A DNA stretch of 64,000 nt, from the NCBI GenBank assembly GCA_036381435.1, contig DASVCW010000029.1, forward strand, positions 15,838 to 79,837, given 5' to 3'. Under the pieces are notes generated by a model that was not told where the DNA came from, did no database searches, and was given only the letters and a program-made list of their open reading frames with translations. This DNA is from Fodinibius sp036381435. GTDB taxonomy: Bacteria; Bacteroidota; Rhodothermia; Balneolales; Balneolaceae. This document shows, in pieces, positions 15,771 through 24,222 of this stretch. The number at the start of each line of letters is the position of its first letter. Position 1 is the first letter of the stretch. Position numbers and translations under genes: made by a program.

Positions 15771-17135
15771 ATGCTTAAAAATTTTCGGTTTCGTTTAATT
15801 GTTCGGACACTGCTTCTGGCATTAACGATGGCGGTCTGTATTTATCTCTGGATGCAAACCGAATATTACATAAGCGCCATACTGCTTGTGCTGGCTGTCA
15901 TTTATCAGTTCGTTCGTCTCATTCATTTTATAGAGTTAACCAATCGCAAGCTGACTCACTTTCTTGACTCTATCCGCTACTCAGACTTCTCCCGGTCTTT
16001 CTCATCTAAGAGGCTTGGCAAATCTTTTCAGGAGCTGGACAAGTCGTTTGCGGAAGTGGTTGATGTTTTTAAGCAGCAACGAATCGAAAAGCAGGCACAG
16101 TTTCGATATATGGAAAGAGTCGTACAGCATATCGGTATCGGGCTTATTACCTTCAAACAAAATGGGGAAGTAGAACTACTGAATACAGCGGCTAAACGCC
16201 TTTTACAAGTTGCCACACTTAGAAACATTGACCATTTAAACGCTGTAAGTGAATCTTTGTATGAAGCCATCAAACAGTTAAAAGGAGGGGGACGGGAGGT
16301 AGTACGTGTTTCTGTCAACAATAAATCTTTACAGTTAGCCATTCACGCCACGATGTTTCGACTACAGGATGAAGTATATAAACTGGTATCGTTGCAGGAT
16401 ATTAATCCGGAACTGGAAGAAAAAGAGATGGAGGCCTGGCAAAATTTAACTCAGGTTTTAGCACATGAAATTATGAATTCCGTTACTCCCATCGCCTCCC
16501 TGTCCGATACGTTGCAGGTGCTCTTAAAGAAGCACGTTCATAAAAATGGGGAGGGATATATTATTGAAAAAGAGGCGGTAAAAGATGTTGGGGATGCATT
16601 GGAGACGATCGAAAATCGCAGTCGCGGGCTTATCCGTTTCGTTAACTCTTACCGCGACATCACCAAAATACCTAAACCCGATGTGGAACAATTTTCTGTT
16701 AAAAAGCTTCTGCAGAGGGCAAAAAACTTAAATAAGGGTGAAGCAAAAAATAAACGTATTGAGATAAAACTTTCAGTTGAGCCTGAAACATTAGAAATTA
16801 CTGCTGATCTGCATTTGATTGAGCAGGTGCTGATTAATTTAATTAAAAATGCATTTCGAGCGCTCAAAAACCGACCGGATGGAATCATAACTTTAAGGGG
16901 TGAAATCTCAAGCGGCGGAGGAGTCAGTATATATGTGCATGATAACGGCCCCGGCATTAGTTCGAATAACCTGGATAAAATATTCATCCCGTTTTACAGT
17001 ACACGCCGTCCGCAAGAAAGAAGCGGCACCGGAATCGGACTGAGCTTATCCCGCCAGATAATGCGGGCGCACGGCGGTTCACTGACAGTGAAATCAAGCC
17101 GAAAGGAAGGTTCTACTTTTACGCTTTGGTTTTAG
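15771..17135 (+). CDS. Sensor histidine kinase (NtrY/NtrB-like), partner of the sigma54 regulator
   Basis: 454 residues. Two membrane helices at the N-terminus (about 12-30 and 33-53) with almost no periplasmic loop, a coiled linker, a PAS-like region (about 115-215), the HisKA box LAHEIMNSVTPIASL with His232, then the ATPase domain with N-box INLIKNAFRAL, G1 DNGPGIS, an F-box FIPFYSTR and G2 GTGIGLSLS. The short loop suggests sensing within the membrane or cytoplasm. It lies 79 bp after the regulator gene, so they are probably cotranscribed. Confidence 0.95.
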   Translation: MLKNFRFRLIVRTLLLALTMAVCIYLWMQTEYYISAILLVLAVIYQFVRLIHFIELTNRKLTHFLDSIRYSDFSRSFSSKRLGKSFQELDKSFAEVVDVFKQQRIEKQAQFRYMERVVQHIGIGLITFKQNGEVELLNTAAKRLLQVATLRNIDHLNAVSESLYEAIKQLKGGGREVVRVSVNNKSLQLAIHATMFRLQDEVYKLVSLQDINPELEEKEMEAWQNLTQVLAHEIMNSVTPIASLSDTLQVLLKKHVHKNGEGYIIEKEAVKDVGDALETIENRSRGLIRFVNSYRDITKIPKPDVEQFSVKKLLQRAKNLNKGEAKNKRIEIKLSVEPETLEITADLHLIEQVLINLIKNAFRALKNRPDGIITLRGEISSGGGVSIYVHDNGPGISSNNLDKIFIPFYSTRRPQERSGTGIGLSLSRQIMRAHGGSLTVKSSRKEGSTFTLWF

Positions 17136-17367
17136 ATTACTGCTTATCTGGCTTGATCTCTTTTTTCAAGTCCCCTCCAATCAGCAATCCACAGAAGGCC
17201 TTTCAAACAATCAGACTGCGTTCATTATAAAAAACTTACGGCAGTATTTAAGGTTGCGAGATGATAATCAGTAAAGTTGGAACCTTTTATTTGGCAGTGT
17301 CTTTAACATAATAGCACCTCCAAAGGCTATCATCGAAAAATGAATTACAAAAAATATATTGATCACT

Positions 17368-17847
17368 ATGAGTGAACAAACATTATCCCCTGTCAAAAAA
17401 ATAAGGAAGGAATCTAACGGGGTTACAGAGAGCAGGAGAAGTATAGCCCTGCTAAGTGCAGCCGGGTTGATCGATTTTGTACCCATTTCTCTTTATCAGT
17501 TGGGCATCATCCGACATCTGCCGGATATACCTGCTAAACTATTTGATTCCGATTATGTAAATGCTTCTAAAGATGCTCAGATAGCGGGAATCCCTGATGG
17601 ACCTGTAAGCCTGCTGATGTATGCTGCAAACCTGGTACTGGTAGCCGGGGCAGCCAAGAAGGAAGAAAGGAATTTGGTTGATTATCTGATTGCCGGGAAT
17701 GCAATGGGGCAAGCTGCCGGCGGAGCTTACTATCTCTATGATATGATTGTAAAACAAAAGAAAATATGCCCTTATTGTGTTACGGGTGCGCTCATCAATT
17801 TTGCTACTCTGGTGCCATTGCACAAATTGTTTAAGAAAAGAGGCTGA
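17368..17847 (+). CDS. VKOR-like membrane thiol protein
   Basis: A 159-residue protein with about four hydrophobic segments and a CPYC motif (residues about 136-139) at the edge of the last helix (KICPYCVTGALINF). This fits the active-site CxxC of vitamin K epoxide reductase-family proteins, as does the upstream GIPDGPVSLLMYAANL stretch. The second cysteine pair that family members usually carry in a periplasmic loop is absent. I use the ATG at 17368; the three codons before it start at a TTG. Function in disulfide exchange is inferred and uncertain. Confidence 0.5.
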   Translation: MSEQTLSPVKKIRKESNGVTESRRSIALLSAAGLIDFVPISLYQLGIIRHLPDIPAKLFDSDYVNASKDAQIAGIPDGPVSLLMYAANLVLVAGAAKKEERNLVDYLIAGNAMGQAAGGAYYLYDMIVKQKKICPYCVTGALINFATLVPLHKLFKKRG

Positions 17848-17900
17848 TTGAGGCGTTGTAAGCATAAATGAACATGTTTACCACGATTAAAATAAGACAT

Positions 17901-17994
17901 TGACCTGTCCCGACCGCCGTCGGGAGGGTTTCTGGTTCCTGTCAGCGTCTTGGGAAACAACGCTGTTTGGTCCGTGAACAGGAGGATACTTACA
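17901..17994. repeat. Family D repeat with CCCGAC/GTCGGG hairpin
   Basis: It contains CCCGACCGCCGTCGGG (a perfect small hairpin) followed by TTTCTGGTTCCTGTCAGCGT (17930-17949). The same words recur at 54930-54956 and, inverted, at 62949-62985. It lies directly upstream of the hydrolase gene at 18054. Confidence 0.6.
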
Positions 17995-18053
17995 GATTAT
18001 TTTTCAGTTTAACTGGTAAACGCATTACAGTTTTTAATTATAAACAAAGAACC

Positions 18054-18938
18054 ATGAGTGATAGAACTGTAGAACAAATAATCGAAGAGCACAAAGCCTC
18101 AGGAAAAATAATCACAGTAGAGGGAGTGGAGACATTTGTACTGGATTGGGGCGAAGGAGAGCCGGTGTTTTGTATCCACGGCGTACCTACCTCTTCTTTC
18201 CTATACCGAAAAGTACTAAAGGGGCTGGAAAAGAAGGGGTTTAGGGGTGTTGCCATAGATCTTCCGGGATTGGGATTATCTGACAGGCCCCAAGACTTTG
18301 ATTATTCATTCTCCAATTATGCCCGCTTTTGTGCCCGGGTTACTGAAAAATTGGATTTGGAGCATTTTCATTTAGTAGTCCACGATATTGGTGGCCCTAT
18401 AGGTTTTGCCCTGGCAGCACAGAACCAGGAGAAAATTCTCTCGCTGACGATTTTGAATACATGGATAGACGTAGACAAGTTCAAGAAACCGCTCCCCATG
18501 CGCCCTTATGAGAAACCGGTACTTGGAGAGGCACAACTGGCGGCTACCACGCATGCCACCTGGCGACTACTGTTTAAAAAGTTAGGCGTTTCTAATATGG
18601 ATGATATTCCTGAAGAAGAAATTAATGTCTATGTAGATCTTCTGAAGAGGGAAGATAACGGTGAGGCTTTTCTGAAGATCATGCAAAATTTCGAGAAATC
18701 CGTCGCTTTTCGGGAGCTCTGCCACCAAGCTGTGCAGGATGTCCCTTATCCGGTACAGGCAGTATGGGGAGCCGAAGATCCCGCGCTTGATTATGAGCGA
18801 TATGGAGAGGAAATTAAAACGGTTGCCAATCTACCCGAAGTGCACAAGCTGCCGACAAAACATTTTTTACAGGAAGACCAGTGGGAGGCGGTTGTGGAAC
18901 ATATCGTATCGCAGGCGGCCTTGTCAAAGCAATCTTAA
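18054..18938 (+). CDS. Haloalkane dehalogenase-like alpha/beta hydrolase
   Basis: A 294-residue alpha/beta hydrolase. The oxyanion-hole motif HGVPTSS is at about 48-54. The nucleophile elbow HDIGG carries Asp rather than Ser, as in haloalkane dehalogenases and epoxide hydrolases (usually DWGG). Candidate acid and base are in WGAEDPALD and KHFLQED. The reading frame extends 29 codons further upstream, but those codons lie in repeat sequence; the ATG at 18054 (MSDRTVEQ) gives the usual family length of about 295. Substrate not predictable. Confidence 0.82.
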   Translation: MSDRTVEQIIEEHKASGKIITVEGVETFVLDWGEGEPVFCIHGVPTSSFLYRKVLKGLEKKGFRGVAIDLPGLGLSDRPQDFDYSFSNYARFCARVTEKLDLEHFHLVVHDIGGPIGFALAAQNQEKILSLTILNTWIDVDKFKKPLPMRPYEKPVLGEAQLAATTHATWRLLFKKLGVSNMDDIPEEEINVYVDLLKREDNGEAFLKIMQNFEKSVAFRELCHQAVQDVPYPVQAVWGAEDPALDYERYGEEIKTVANLPEVHKLPTKHFLQEDQWEAVVEHIVSQAALSKQS

Positions 18939-18946
18939 AAGTAATA

Positions 18947-19271
18947 CCAATTGCTAAGTTAACCTGAGTTCGAGATAAGGAGATATGACTTGGTTGTTTA
19001 TTTTGTACAAAACAAGCCCGAATGGGCTTTAATATGAATAGCACCGGATGAAATCCGGTGATTAAAATATACATAACAACCCGCTGGCGGGTTGAATTAA
19101 ATAAGGCAACACAACCTAGGGTTCAACCCCATTCGGGGTTGCCTGTTAGGTTATCTTTTAACCCCAAATTATGCCTTTGGCACATTCGGGGCTATTCATG
19201 TTCAATCCCTTCAGGATTCTAACAAAGACAAAAAATAACCTTATAACTCACGTTAAGTTAATATCAACTGG
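18947..19271. mobile_element. Hairpin-array element bounded by imperfect inverted repeats
   Basis: The ends CCAATTGCTAAGTTAACCTG (from 18947) and, inverted, CCAGTTGATATTAACTTAAC (19271 downward) share an arm of about 34 bp ending in ATAAGG/CCTTAT. Inside is a row of hairpins: AAGCCCGAATGGGCTT (19013-19028), CACCGGATGAAATCCGGTG (about 19042-19060), AACCCGCTGGCGGGTT (19078-19093), AACCCCATTCGGGGTT (about 19125-19140) and a weaker one after 19160. It has no ORF. The layout suggests a non-autonomous mobile element or a structured RNA. Confidence 0.55.
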
Positions 19272-19457
19272 AAAAGGTTTACTTTCTCCCATGAAAGCAA
19301 GAATGTCCCCCTTCGAAGGAGGTTAGGGGGATGATCGGAAAGGGCAACGCCTCACCACTCTAGCAAAAATATCTCACTCGTGCTATTTTTTGTCTTAAAA
19401 GAAAGCCTTTCATTCGTCGGACATCAAAACCAGATGTGCGACGAGAAATTTCGCCTC
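19272..19457. other. Intergenic stretch with a small TCCCCC/GGGGGA hairpin
   Basis: It contains TGTCCCCCTTCGAAGGAGG followed by TTAGGGGGAT (19304-19332), another imperfect hairpin of the C-rich type seen in the tolC-like gene. It lies downstream of two convergent genes and may serve as a terminator, though no strong U tract follows. Nothing else is recognisable. Confidence 0.4.
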
Positions 19458-21191
19458 CTATTTTCCCTCATCCGTTCCATAACGTGCATGCTTATAATCA
19501 ATAATAGTACCAATGAGAGAAGCATGTACAAAAGTTTGTGGCAGATTACCCAGCCATTCACCCGTTTTCGGATCTCCCTGTTCAGGCATAATTCCTACAT
19601 CATTCATAAAGCGTAAGGCAGCCTTTAATATCTCTTTAACCTTTTCCCAGTTCCTGCGCATCACCCAATACTGGGCCATCCAGAGAGTGGCAGCAAGAAA
19701 AGCGCCTTCCTCGCGGGAGTCATACTCCTCCCGATAACGGTGATAAAGATGATTTTGGCAGTATTCCCGCTCCAGCACTTTTACCGTTGCAAGCATGGCT
19801 TCTGAATCCGCATCCGTATAGCCCCAAATGGGAAAGAGTATAGCGCTGACATCTACATCTTCGCTACCGGCATAATAGGCATATGCCCCTTCTGAAGTCC
19901 GGCAGTTTTCATCTACATATTGCCGTATCTGCAAAGCCGCTTCCTGCCAGCGTTTCTTTTCGGCCTTATCTTCTGAATGTTCGGCAATATACTCCAGACT
20001 GGTGGAAGCGACTACCTTACTGGAAGTGTAGTGATTTTTAGGAATTTCTTCCCAAATGCCATGATCCGGTTCATTCCAGTGTTCAACCAGGAAATTGGCC
20101 AAGCGCTTTACAGTGTCCCAATGTTCACGAGTGCTGAAATAGTTATAGATAACTTTGGCGGCAATGAGCACATTGCTATTAGCACCCAATTGTAGCTGGT
20201 CATGCGTCTTGTTGCCGTAATGAGCAGGTCTGCTGTCTTTATATCCCCTAAAATTGTCCAGTGTTTGTTCTTTCCCTGCCGGTTGTCCTTCGAGAGTGAG
20301 CAGGGGCACTACCGGTTCCGGTATGCGATGCATGGCGGAGCATATGAAACTAAGGAATTTTCGCTCTTCTTTGCCATCACTGCCGGCCCGCGTAAGAGCA
20401 CTTACGATCATAGCGGAATCCCTTAGCCACACATAGCGATAATCGTGATTTCGTTTACCCCCGATTATTTGGGGCAGGGAACTAGTAGCCGCCGCAATAA
20501 CGCTTCCGTTTTGGGCATAAGTTAACATACGAAGCAAGCGCAGTGATTTTCGCACTTCATCTTCATAAGGTCCTTTATAAGTAATATGACCAGCTATTTC
20601 GCGCCAGTTCTTTAGTGTCCGCTCCCTAACCTCTTCCAGTATTTCTTCCGGGTTATCTAAAGCTTTTTCAGCCAATATGAGCCATGCTTCTTCTCCCGCA
20701 GGAACTCGGCAGGAGATAGATTCCTGTTCTACCTTAAGTTGATGAGAGGCATAGAGGTGAAAATCAAATTCCAGGGTAACATGCTTCTCTCCTTTATTTT
20801 CCAGAACCGGAGACTGCCGGGCGTAATCCGGACGAGGATTTATTCGCATCGTATAAGACACCGGTGATTGGGACAGCTTACGACAGATACCATAGAAACG
20901 AGTATCCAGAGGCATCCAGTCTTCAAGCAAAAGGCTCCCTTCTTCACTTGTAAGATGTGTTTGCAGCAAAGCGCTGTCTTCCAGATAGGTTCGCTCTTCA
21001 AATTCCAGTCCTTCTGCCTCCAGCTTCCAGGCACCTCCTTTCCCCGGATCGAGCAAATGAGCAAAAAGTGAAGGGTTGTCAAATCGTTTGGGACAATACC
21101 AGACAATATTGCCCTGCTTATCCAGCAGAGCACAAGTACGCCGGTCTCCGATCAGAGCCAGATCACTTAGCGGAGTGAAGGATTTATTCAT
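19458..21191 (-). CDS. Glycoside hydrolase family 15 protein (glucoamylase/trehalase-like)
   Basis: A 577-residue cytoplasmic protein without signal peptide. The N-terminal beta domain starts with the family pattern PLSDLALIGDRRTCALLD. The (alpha/alpha)6 domain has YRYVWLRDSAMIVSALTRAG, the general-acid region DHGIWEEIP (first Glu) and the general-base region GIMPEQGDPKTGEWLGN. By family it hydrolyses alpha-glucosidic bonds (trehalose, maltodextrin or similar), with inversion. No sugar-uptake or glycogen genes lie nearby, so the substrate remains open. Confidence 0.9.
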   Translation of the reverse strand: MNKSFTPLSDLALIGDRRTCALLDKQGNIVWYCPKRFDNPSLFAHLLDPGKGGAWKLEAEGLEFEERTYLEDSALLQTHLTSEEGSLLLEDWMPLDTRFYGICRKLSQSPVSYTMRINPRPDYARQSPVLENKGEKHVTLEFDFHLYASHQLKVEQESISCRVPAGEEAWLILAEKALDNPEEILEEVRERTLKNWREIAGHITYKGPYEDEVRKSLRLLRMLTYAQNGSVIAAATSSLPQIIGGKRNHDYRYVWLRDSAMIVSALTRAGSDGKEERKFLSFICSAMHRIPEPVVPLLTLEGQPAGKEQTLDNFRGYKDSRPAHYGNKTHDQLQLGANSNVLIAAKVIYNYFSTREHWDTVKRLANFLVEHWNEPDHGIWEEIPKNHYTSSKVVASTSLEYIAEHSEDKAEKKRWQEAALQIRQYVDENCRTSEGAYAYYAGSEDVDVSAILFPIWGYTDADSEAMLATVKVLEREYCQNHLYHRYREEYDSREEGAFLAATLWMAQYWVMRRNWEKVKEILKAALRFMNDVGIMPEQGDPKTGEWLGNLPQTFVHASLIGTIIDYKHARYGTDEGK

Positions 21192-21417
21192 AATCTTGGG
21201 TTAGATGAATAGAACTAACTGTTAAACAAAAAGGATTATTGGCGGGCAAATTAAAACAATCTTCTCGAGAGCTAAATTCCTGATGAGGCTTAGCAGTAAC
21301 AGTAGCAGGGGCAGTTAAGATCGCCTCCTGTCAGTGCCGCTTACTTGGAGGAGAGAATCATCTTAGTACTTCTATTGTTTACTGCCATAAAGAAAGTTTA
21401 CTTTAGTATCGTTCATC

Positions 21418-22296
21418 ATGAATTATCAAGTATTCTATCCCATCCTTGACCTATATGGAGGGCCTATCCTGGCCTTTCTCTTCATTTTATTACTGATCTT
21501 ACAATACAAATGGCCGCTTCGGCGATGGGTAAAAAAACTGAGGAGTCGCTATCTGACCAACGCCGGGGTAGCGATACCAACCTTTGCCGTTTTGCGGCTT
21601 ATTCTGATTCCCGCAGAGGTGGCGGTCGCATACTGGGCTTTGCAGCACGAATTTGGGCTTTTATATTTATTCCCGTTGTCACCCTGGCTTCAGGGTATTT
21701 TGACCTTCCTGCTCTTGGATTATATACTTTACATCTGGCATTGGCTGAATCATAAGAGTTCCTTTCTTTGGCGTTTTCATAATGTACATCACATTGACTT
21801 GGATTTGGGAGTAACAACTGCTTTTCGATTTCACTTTGGGGAGATGTTGATGAGTGCATTTTTCCGCGTAGCCGGCGTGTTATTAATCGGCGCGGATCCG
21901 GTGGTGGTACTCGTGTATGAGGTGGCCTTCGAGGCATCCGTTGCTTTTCATCACAGCAACTGGCGGCTGCCTTTTAGACTGGAGCGGGTACTTAGTTGGA
22001 TCATTGTCACACCTCGAATGCATGGGATTCATCACTCCATTGTACAGCGGGAGACAAACTCTAACTATTCCAATCTGTTCACCATTTGGGACCGCCTCCA
22101 TCGCACTATACGACTTAATATTCATCAGGATGATATTACAATAGGTGTGCCCGGTTACCAGGAAGACGATGATGATCAAACTGTGAAGGGGTTACTCCTG
22201 CTGCCCTTTCGTCGACAGAAGGAGTACTGGAAACTGCCAGACGGAACACATCCCGATCGCCCGGATGAAGGTGACCGGGATCAGCTGAGACAATAG
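21418..22296 (+). CDS. Sterol desaturase / fatty acid hydroxylase superfamily protein
   Basis: A 292-residue membrane protein with four or five hydrophobic segments and the histidine clusters of the di-iron family: HWLNH (about 109-113), HNVHH (about 122-126) and HGIHHS (about 200-205), plus HHSNW between. These clusters bind two irons on the cytoplasmic face and catalyse O2-dependent hydroxylation or desaturation of lipids. Which lipid is not visible. The C-terminal tail is acidic and probably disordered. Confidence 0.88.
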   Translation: MNYQVFYPILDLYGGPILAFLFILLLILQYKWPLRRWVKKLRSRYLTNAGVAIPTFAVLRLILIPAEVAVAYWALQHEFGLLYLFPLSPWLQGILTFLLLDYILYIWHWLNHKSSFLWRFHNVHHIDLDLGVTTAFRFHFGEMLMSAFFRVAGVLLIGADPVVVLVYEVAFEASVAFHHSNWRLPFRLERVLSWIIVTPRMHGIHHSIVQRETNSNYSNLFTIWDRLHRTIRLNIHQDDITIGVPGYQEDDDDQTVKGLLLLPFRRQKEYWKLPDGTHPDRPDEGDRDQLRQ

Positions 22297-22318
22297 ATTT
22301 TTTTATCTCTGGGAAATC

Positions 22319-22351
22319 AGGTGCCAGGCACTTGTGAAATGCCTGGCACCT
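22319..22351. repeat. GGTGCCAGGCACTT hairpin, copy 1
   Basis: AGGTGCCAGGCACTT and its inverse AATGCCTGGCACCT form a near-perfect stem. The same hairpin occurs at 23915-23947 and 38185-38216. Position between two same-strand genes allows a terminator or RNA-stability role. Confidence 0.7.
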
Positions 22352-22391
22352 ATAAGTAAATGCAGCAACTAATTAAACAGATTAACCGATA

Positions 22392-23153
22392 ATGATGAAG
22401 AGCAAAGAAATTGAATTTTCCGGCAGTCAAAATGGAAAGCTCTCTGCGCGGATTGATGAGCCTGAGGAAGGGGTAAGCAAAGGAGCGGTTCTTTTTGCTC
22501 ACTGTTTTACATGTGGTAAGAACCTTTGGTCTATCGGTCATATCAGCCGCACGCTTACAGAGCATGGAATGGGCGTTTTCCGGTTTGATTTTACCGGATT
22601 GGGTGAAAGTGAGGGAGATTTCTCAGAAACCGATTTTTCTTCAAATGTTGAAGACTTGCTTGCCGCTGCCAATTATATGAAAGATGAATGGGTTGCTCCT
22701 GATTTGCTCATAGGTCATTCGTTAGGCGGGGCCGCTGTGTTACAGGCGGCAAATCTGATTGATACGGTAGAAGCGGTGGCGACAATAGCGGCACCCGCCA
22801 ATCCGGGACATGTAAAACATCTGCTTGAAGATAAAATCGAGGAAATTAAAGAAAGGGGACTGGCAAAGATTAAGCTGGCGGGACGCACATTTACTATCAA
22901 AGAGCAGTTTCTGAATGATCTGAAGGAGCAGAATATGGACAACATCATCAGAAACCTGGACAAAGCTCTCGTCATTTTCCATTCACCGGTTGATGAAATT
23001 GTCGGTATCGATAATGCGGCTCATATCTATAAAATGGCTCGTCACCCCAAGAGCTTTATTTCACTGGATAAAGCTGATCATCTGTTGACTAATGAAGAGG
23101 ATGCGAAATATGTAGGATCGGTGGCTGCGGCTTGGGTGGATCGATATTTTTGA
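22392..23153 (+). CDS. Alpha/beta hydrolase (serine-type)
   Basis: A 253-residue hydrolase with the nucleophile elbow GHSLGG (about 104-109), an HCFTCG stretch after the first strand, a likely acid at SPVDEIVG and the histidine in DKADHLLTN. The fold and the order of motifs match bacterial hydrolases often found fused or next to OsmC domains; no OsmC is present here. Two consecutive ATGs (22392 and 22395) are possible starts. Substrate unknown. Confidence 0.8.
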   Translation: MMKSKEIEFSGSQNGKLSARIDEPEEGVSKGAVLFAHCFTCGKNLWSIGHISRTLTEHGMGVFRFDFTGLGESEGDFSETDFSSNVEDLLAAANYMKDEWVAPDLLIGHSLGGAAVLQAANLIDTVEAVATIAAPANPGHVKHLLEDKIEEIKERGLAKIKLAGRTFTIKEQFLNDLKEQNMDNIIRNLDKALVIFHSPVDEIVGIDNAAHIYKMARHPKSFISLDKADHLLTNEEDAKYVGSVAAAWVDRYF

Positions 23154-23468
23154 CGTAATGGGTAATTCGTGATGCGTAAGCGAGCAGCTCATTATTAAGC
23201 TCAAAGGGAGTTGCACCCCCGCTTTTCATTAACAGCATGGCTTTTCACTTTGCTGTTTTGGCGGACAAGGATTGTTCCCGTAAGAACAGAAAACACAGCA
23301 ATCTCCTGTTTTAGATTTGATCACATCTCCACAATCCGCACACTCCCAAAAGAACTGGCAGGAATCGGTGGACATAGTTTCTTTAGTCTTGCTCCCACAA
23401 TTTGGACAGGTTATTTCTGAGGTTAATGTAAGTTTATTCATTTGATCACTCATCACGCATTACGAAGT
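23154..23468. repeat. Family I inverted repeat flanking the zinc-ribbon gene
   Basis: GTAATTCGTGATGCGTAAG (about 23162-23180) on one side faces TCATCACGCATTACGAAG (about 23451-23468) on the other. The right arm contains the last codons and stop of merR and the start codon of the zinc-ribbon gene. Confidence 0.55.
23229..23453 (-). CDS. Small cysteine-rich zinc-ribbon protein
   Basis: A 74-residue protein with CPNCGSK, WECADCGD and a distinctive GDCCVFCSYG segment followed by CPP; the C-terminus ends CC. Proteins with this GDCCVFCSYG signature are typically small and occur in metal-resistance contexts, but no function is established. I use the ATG at 23453 (MSDQMNKL), which overlaps the merR stop codon as TGATG, so translation is probably coupled. 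Ten cysteines in 74 residues argue for metal binding. Confidence 0.75.
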   Translation of the reverse strand: MSDQMNKLTLTSEITCPNCGSKTKETMSTDSCQFFWECADCGDVIKSKTGDCCVFCSYGNNPCPPKQQSEKPCC

Positions 23469-23896
23469 TTTTTCCCCGCTTCACTTTGTCCTTCCAACGC
23501 CTCAAGAATAGGACAATCTCCTTTAGGGCCTTCACCATCACACGAGTCTATTAAATCAACCAGTGTAGCTTTAATACACTGTAAATTTTCAATTTTCTCG
23601 AGCACATCCTGGTACTTTTGCTGCGCCTCCTGCTTAACTTCAGAACAAGTAGATCCGTCGTCCATACGCAATTCCAGCAGTTCCTTTATTTCGCTGAGCG
23701 TGAAACCGAGTTCCTGTGCCCGCTTAATAAATTTAATTTGATTGATGTGCCGTTTCGTAAAGATACGATAGCACGAGCGCCTTCGATCAGGCTTGGGAAT
23801 GAGGCCGCGCTTTTCATAATAGCGAACCGTTTCTTTATTGACATTGGTCCGGCTTGCCACTTCTCCAATTTTGTAGGAGACTGTTTTTGAATCCAT
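23453..23896 (-). CDS. merR: MerR-family regulator with the Hg(II)-type cysteine triad
   Basis: 147 residues. The N-terminal winged HTH (YKIGEVASRTNVNKETVRYYEKRG) is followed by a long dimerisation helix. Cysteines occur in STCSEVK and in the loop SCDGEGPKGDCPIL; the loop pair has the same nine-residue spacing as the Hg-binding Cys117 and Cys126 of classic MerR. That points to Hg(II) or another thiophilic metal as effector. It lies in a likely operon with the Cys-rich peptide upstream and the zinc-ribbon gene downstream. No merA, merT or merP is visible in this window. Confidence 0.88.
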   Translation of the reverse strand: MDSKTVSYKIGEVASRTNVNKETVRYYEKRGLIPKPDRRRSCYRIFTKRHINQIKFIKRAQELGFTLSEIKELLELRMDDGSTCSEVKQEAQQKYQDVLEKIENLQCIKATLVDLIDSCDGEGPKGDCPILEALEGQSEAGKKLRNA

Positions 23897-23914
23897 ACTT
23901 TAAAATTAGATTAA

Positions 23915-23947
23915 AGGTGCCAGGCACTTGCGAAGCGTCTGGCACCT
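23915..23947. repeat. GGTGCCAGGCACTT hairpin, copy 2
   Basis: AGGTGCCAGGCACTTG and CGTCTGGCACCT form the stem. It lies between the Cys-rich peptide gene and merR and may limit read-through or stabilise the upstream message. Confidence 0.7.
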
Positions 23948-23951
23948 AAGA

Positions 23952-24098
23952 TTAATCCTTTTTAACCATAGTCTTACCGCAGCAGCAGGTAGGGTTTTGA
24001 TCCCCTGAACAATCTGATGGTGCTCCTTTAGTTACGGTAACTTCACAACCACAGCTTTCATCAGGGCATTGGTAAACTTCTCCTTTTTTTAAAGGCAT
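23952..24098 (-). CDS. Small cysteine-rich (metallothionein-like) peptide
   Basis: A 48-residue ORF beginning MPLKKGEVYQCPDESCGCEV and ending NPTCCCGKTMVKKD. It has seven cysteines in two clusters (C-x4-C-x-C, and CCC near the end). A clear GGAGG lies 8 bp before the ATG at 24098, unusually strong for this window. A MerR-type promoter precedes it. It is probably a metal-binding or metal-buffering peptide; similar short peptides occur near metal-resistance genes, but I know no proven function. Confidence 0.72.
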   Translation of the reverse strand: MPLKKGEVYQCPDESCGCEVTVTKGAPSDCSGDQNPTCCCGKTMVKKD

Positions 24099-24136
24099 AA
24101 TGATTCCTCCATTTTAAAATATTACGATTCGTATTT

Positions 24137-24168
24137 AATATAAGGCCTGTACCATGGTCGAGAGTCAA
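24137..24168 (-). promoter_or_regulatory. MerR-type promoter (long spacer with dyad)
   Basis: On the minus strand TTGACT (24168-24163) and TATATT (24142-24137) are separated by 20 bp, the stretched spacing typical of MerR-controlled promoters. The spacer holds ACCATGGT at its centre, flanked by CT...AG. It drives the Cys-rich peptide, merR and zinc-ribbon genes, so merR would regulate itself. Confidence 0.65.
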
Positions 24169-24222
24169 GTAGAAATTTGGGTTTAATAGAATATACTTAA
24201 TGTACTCTTTCAAAAAGCATAA

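Noticed and set aside
18947..19271. CRISPR array
   Set aside because: The hairpin units differ in sequence and spacing; there are no identical repeats, no regular spacers and no cas genes nearby.
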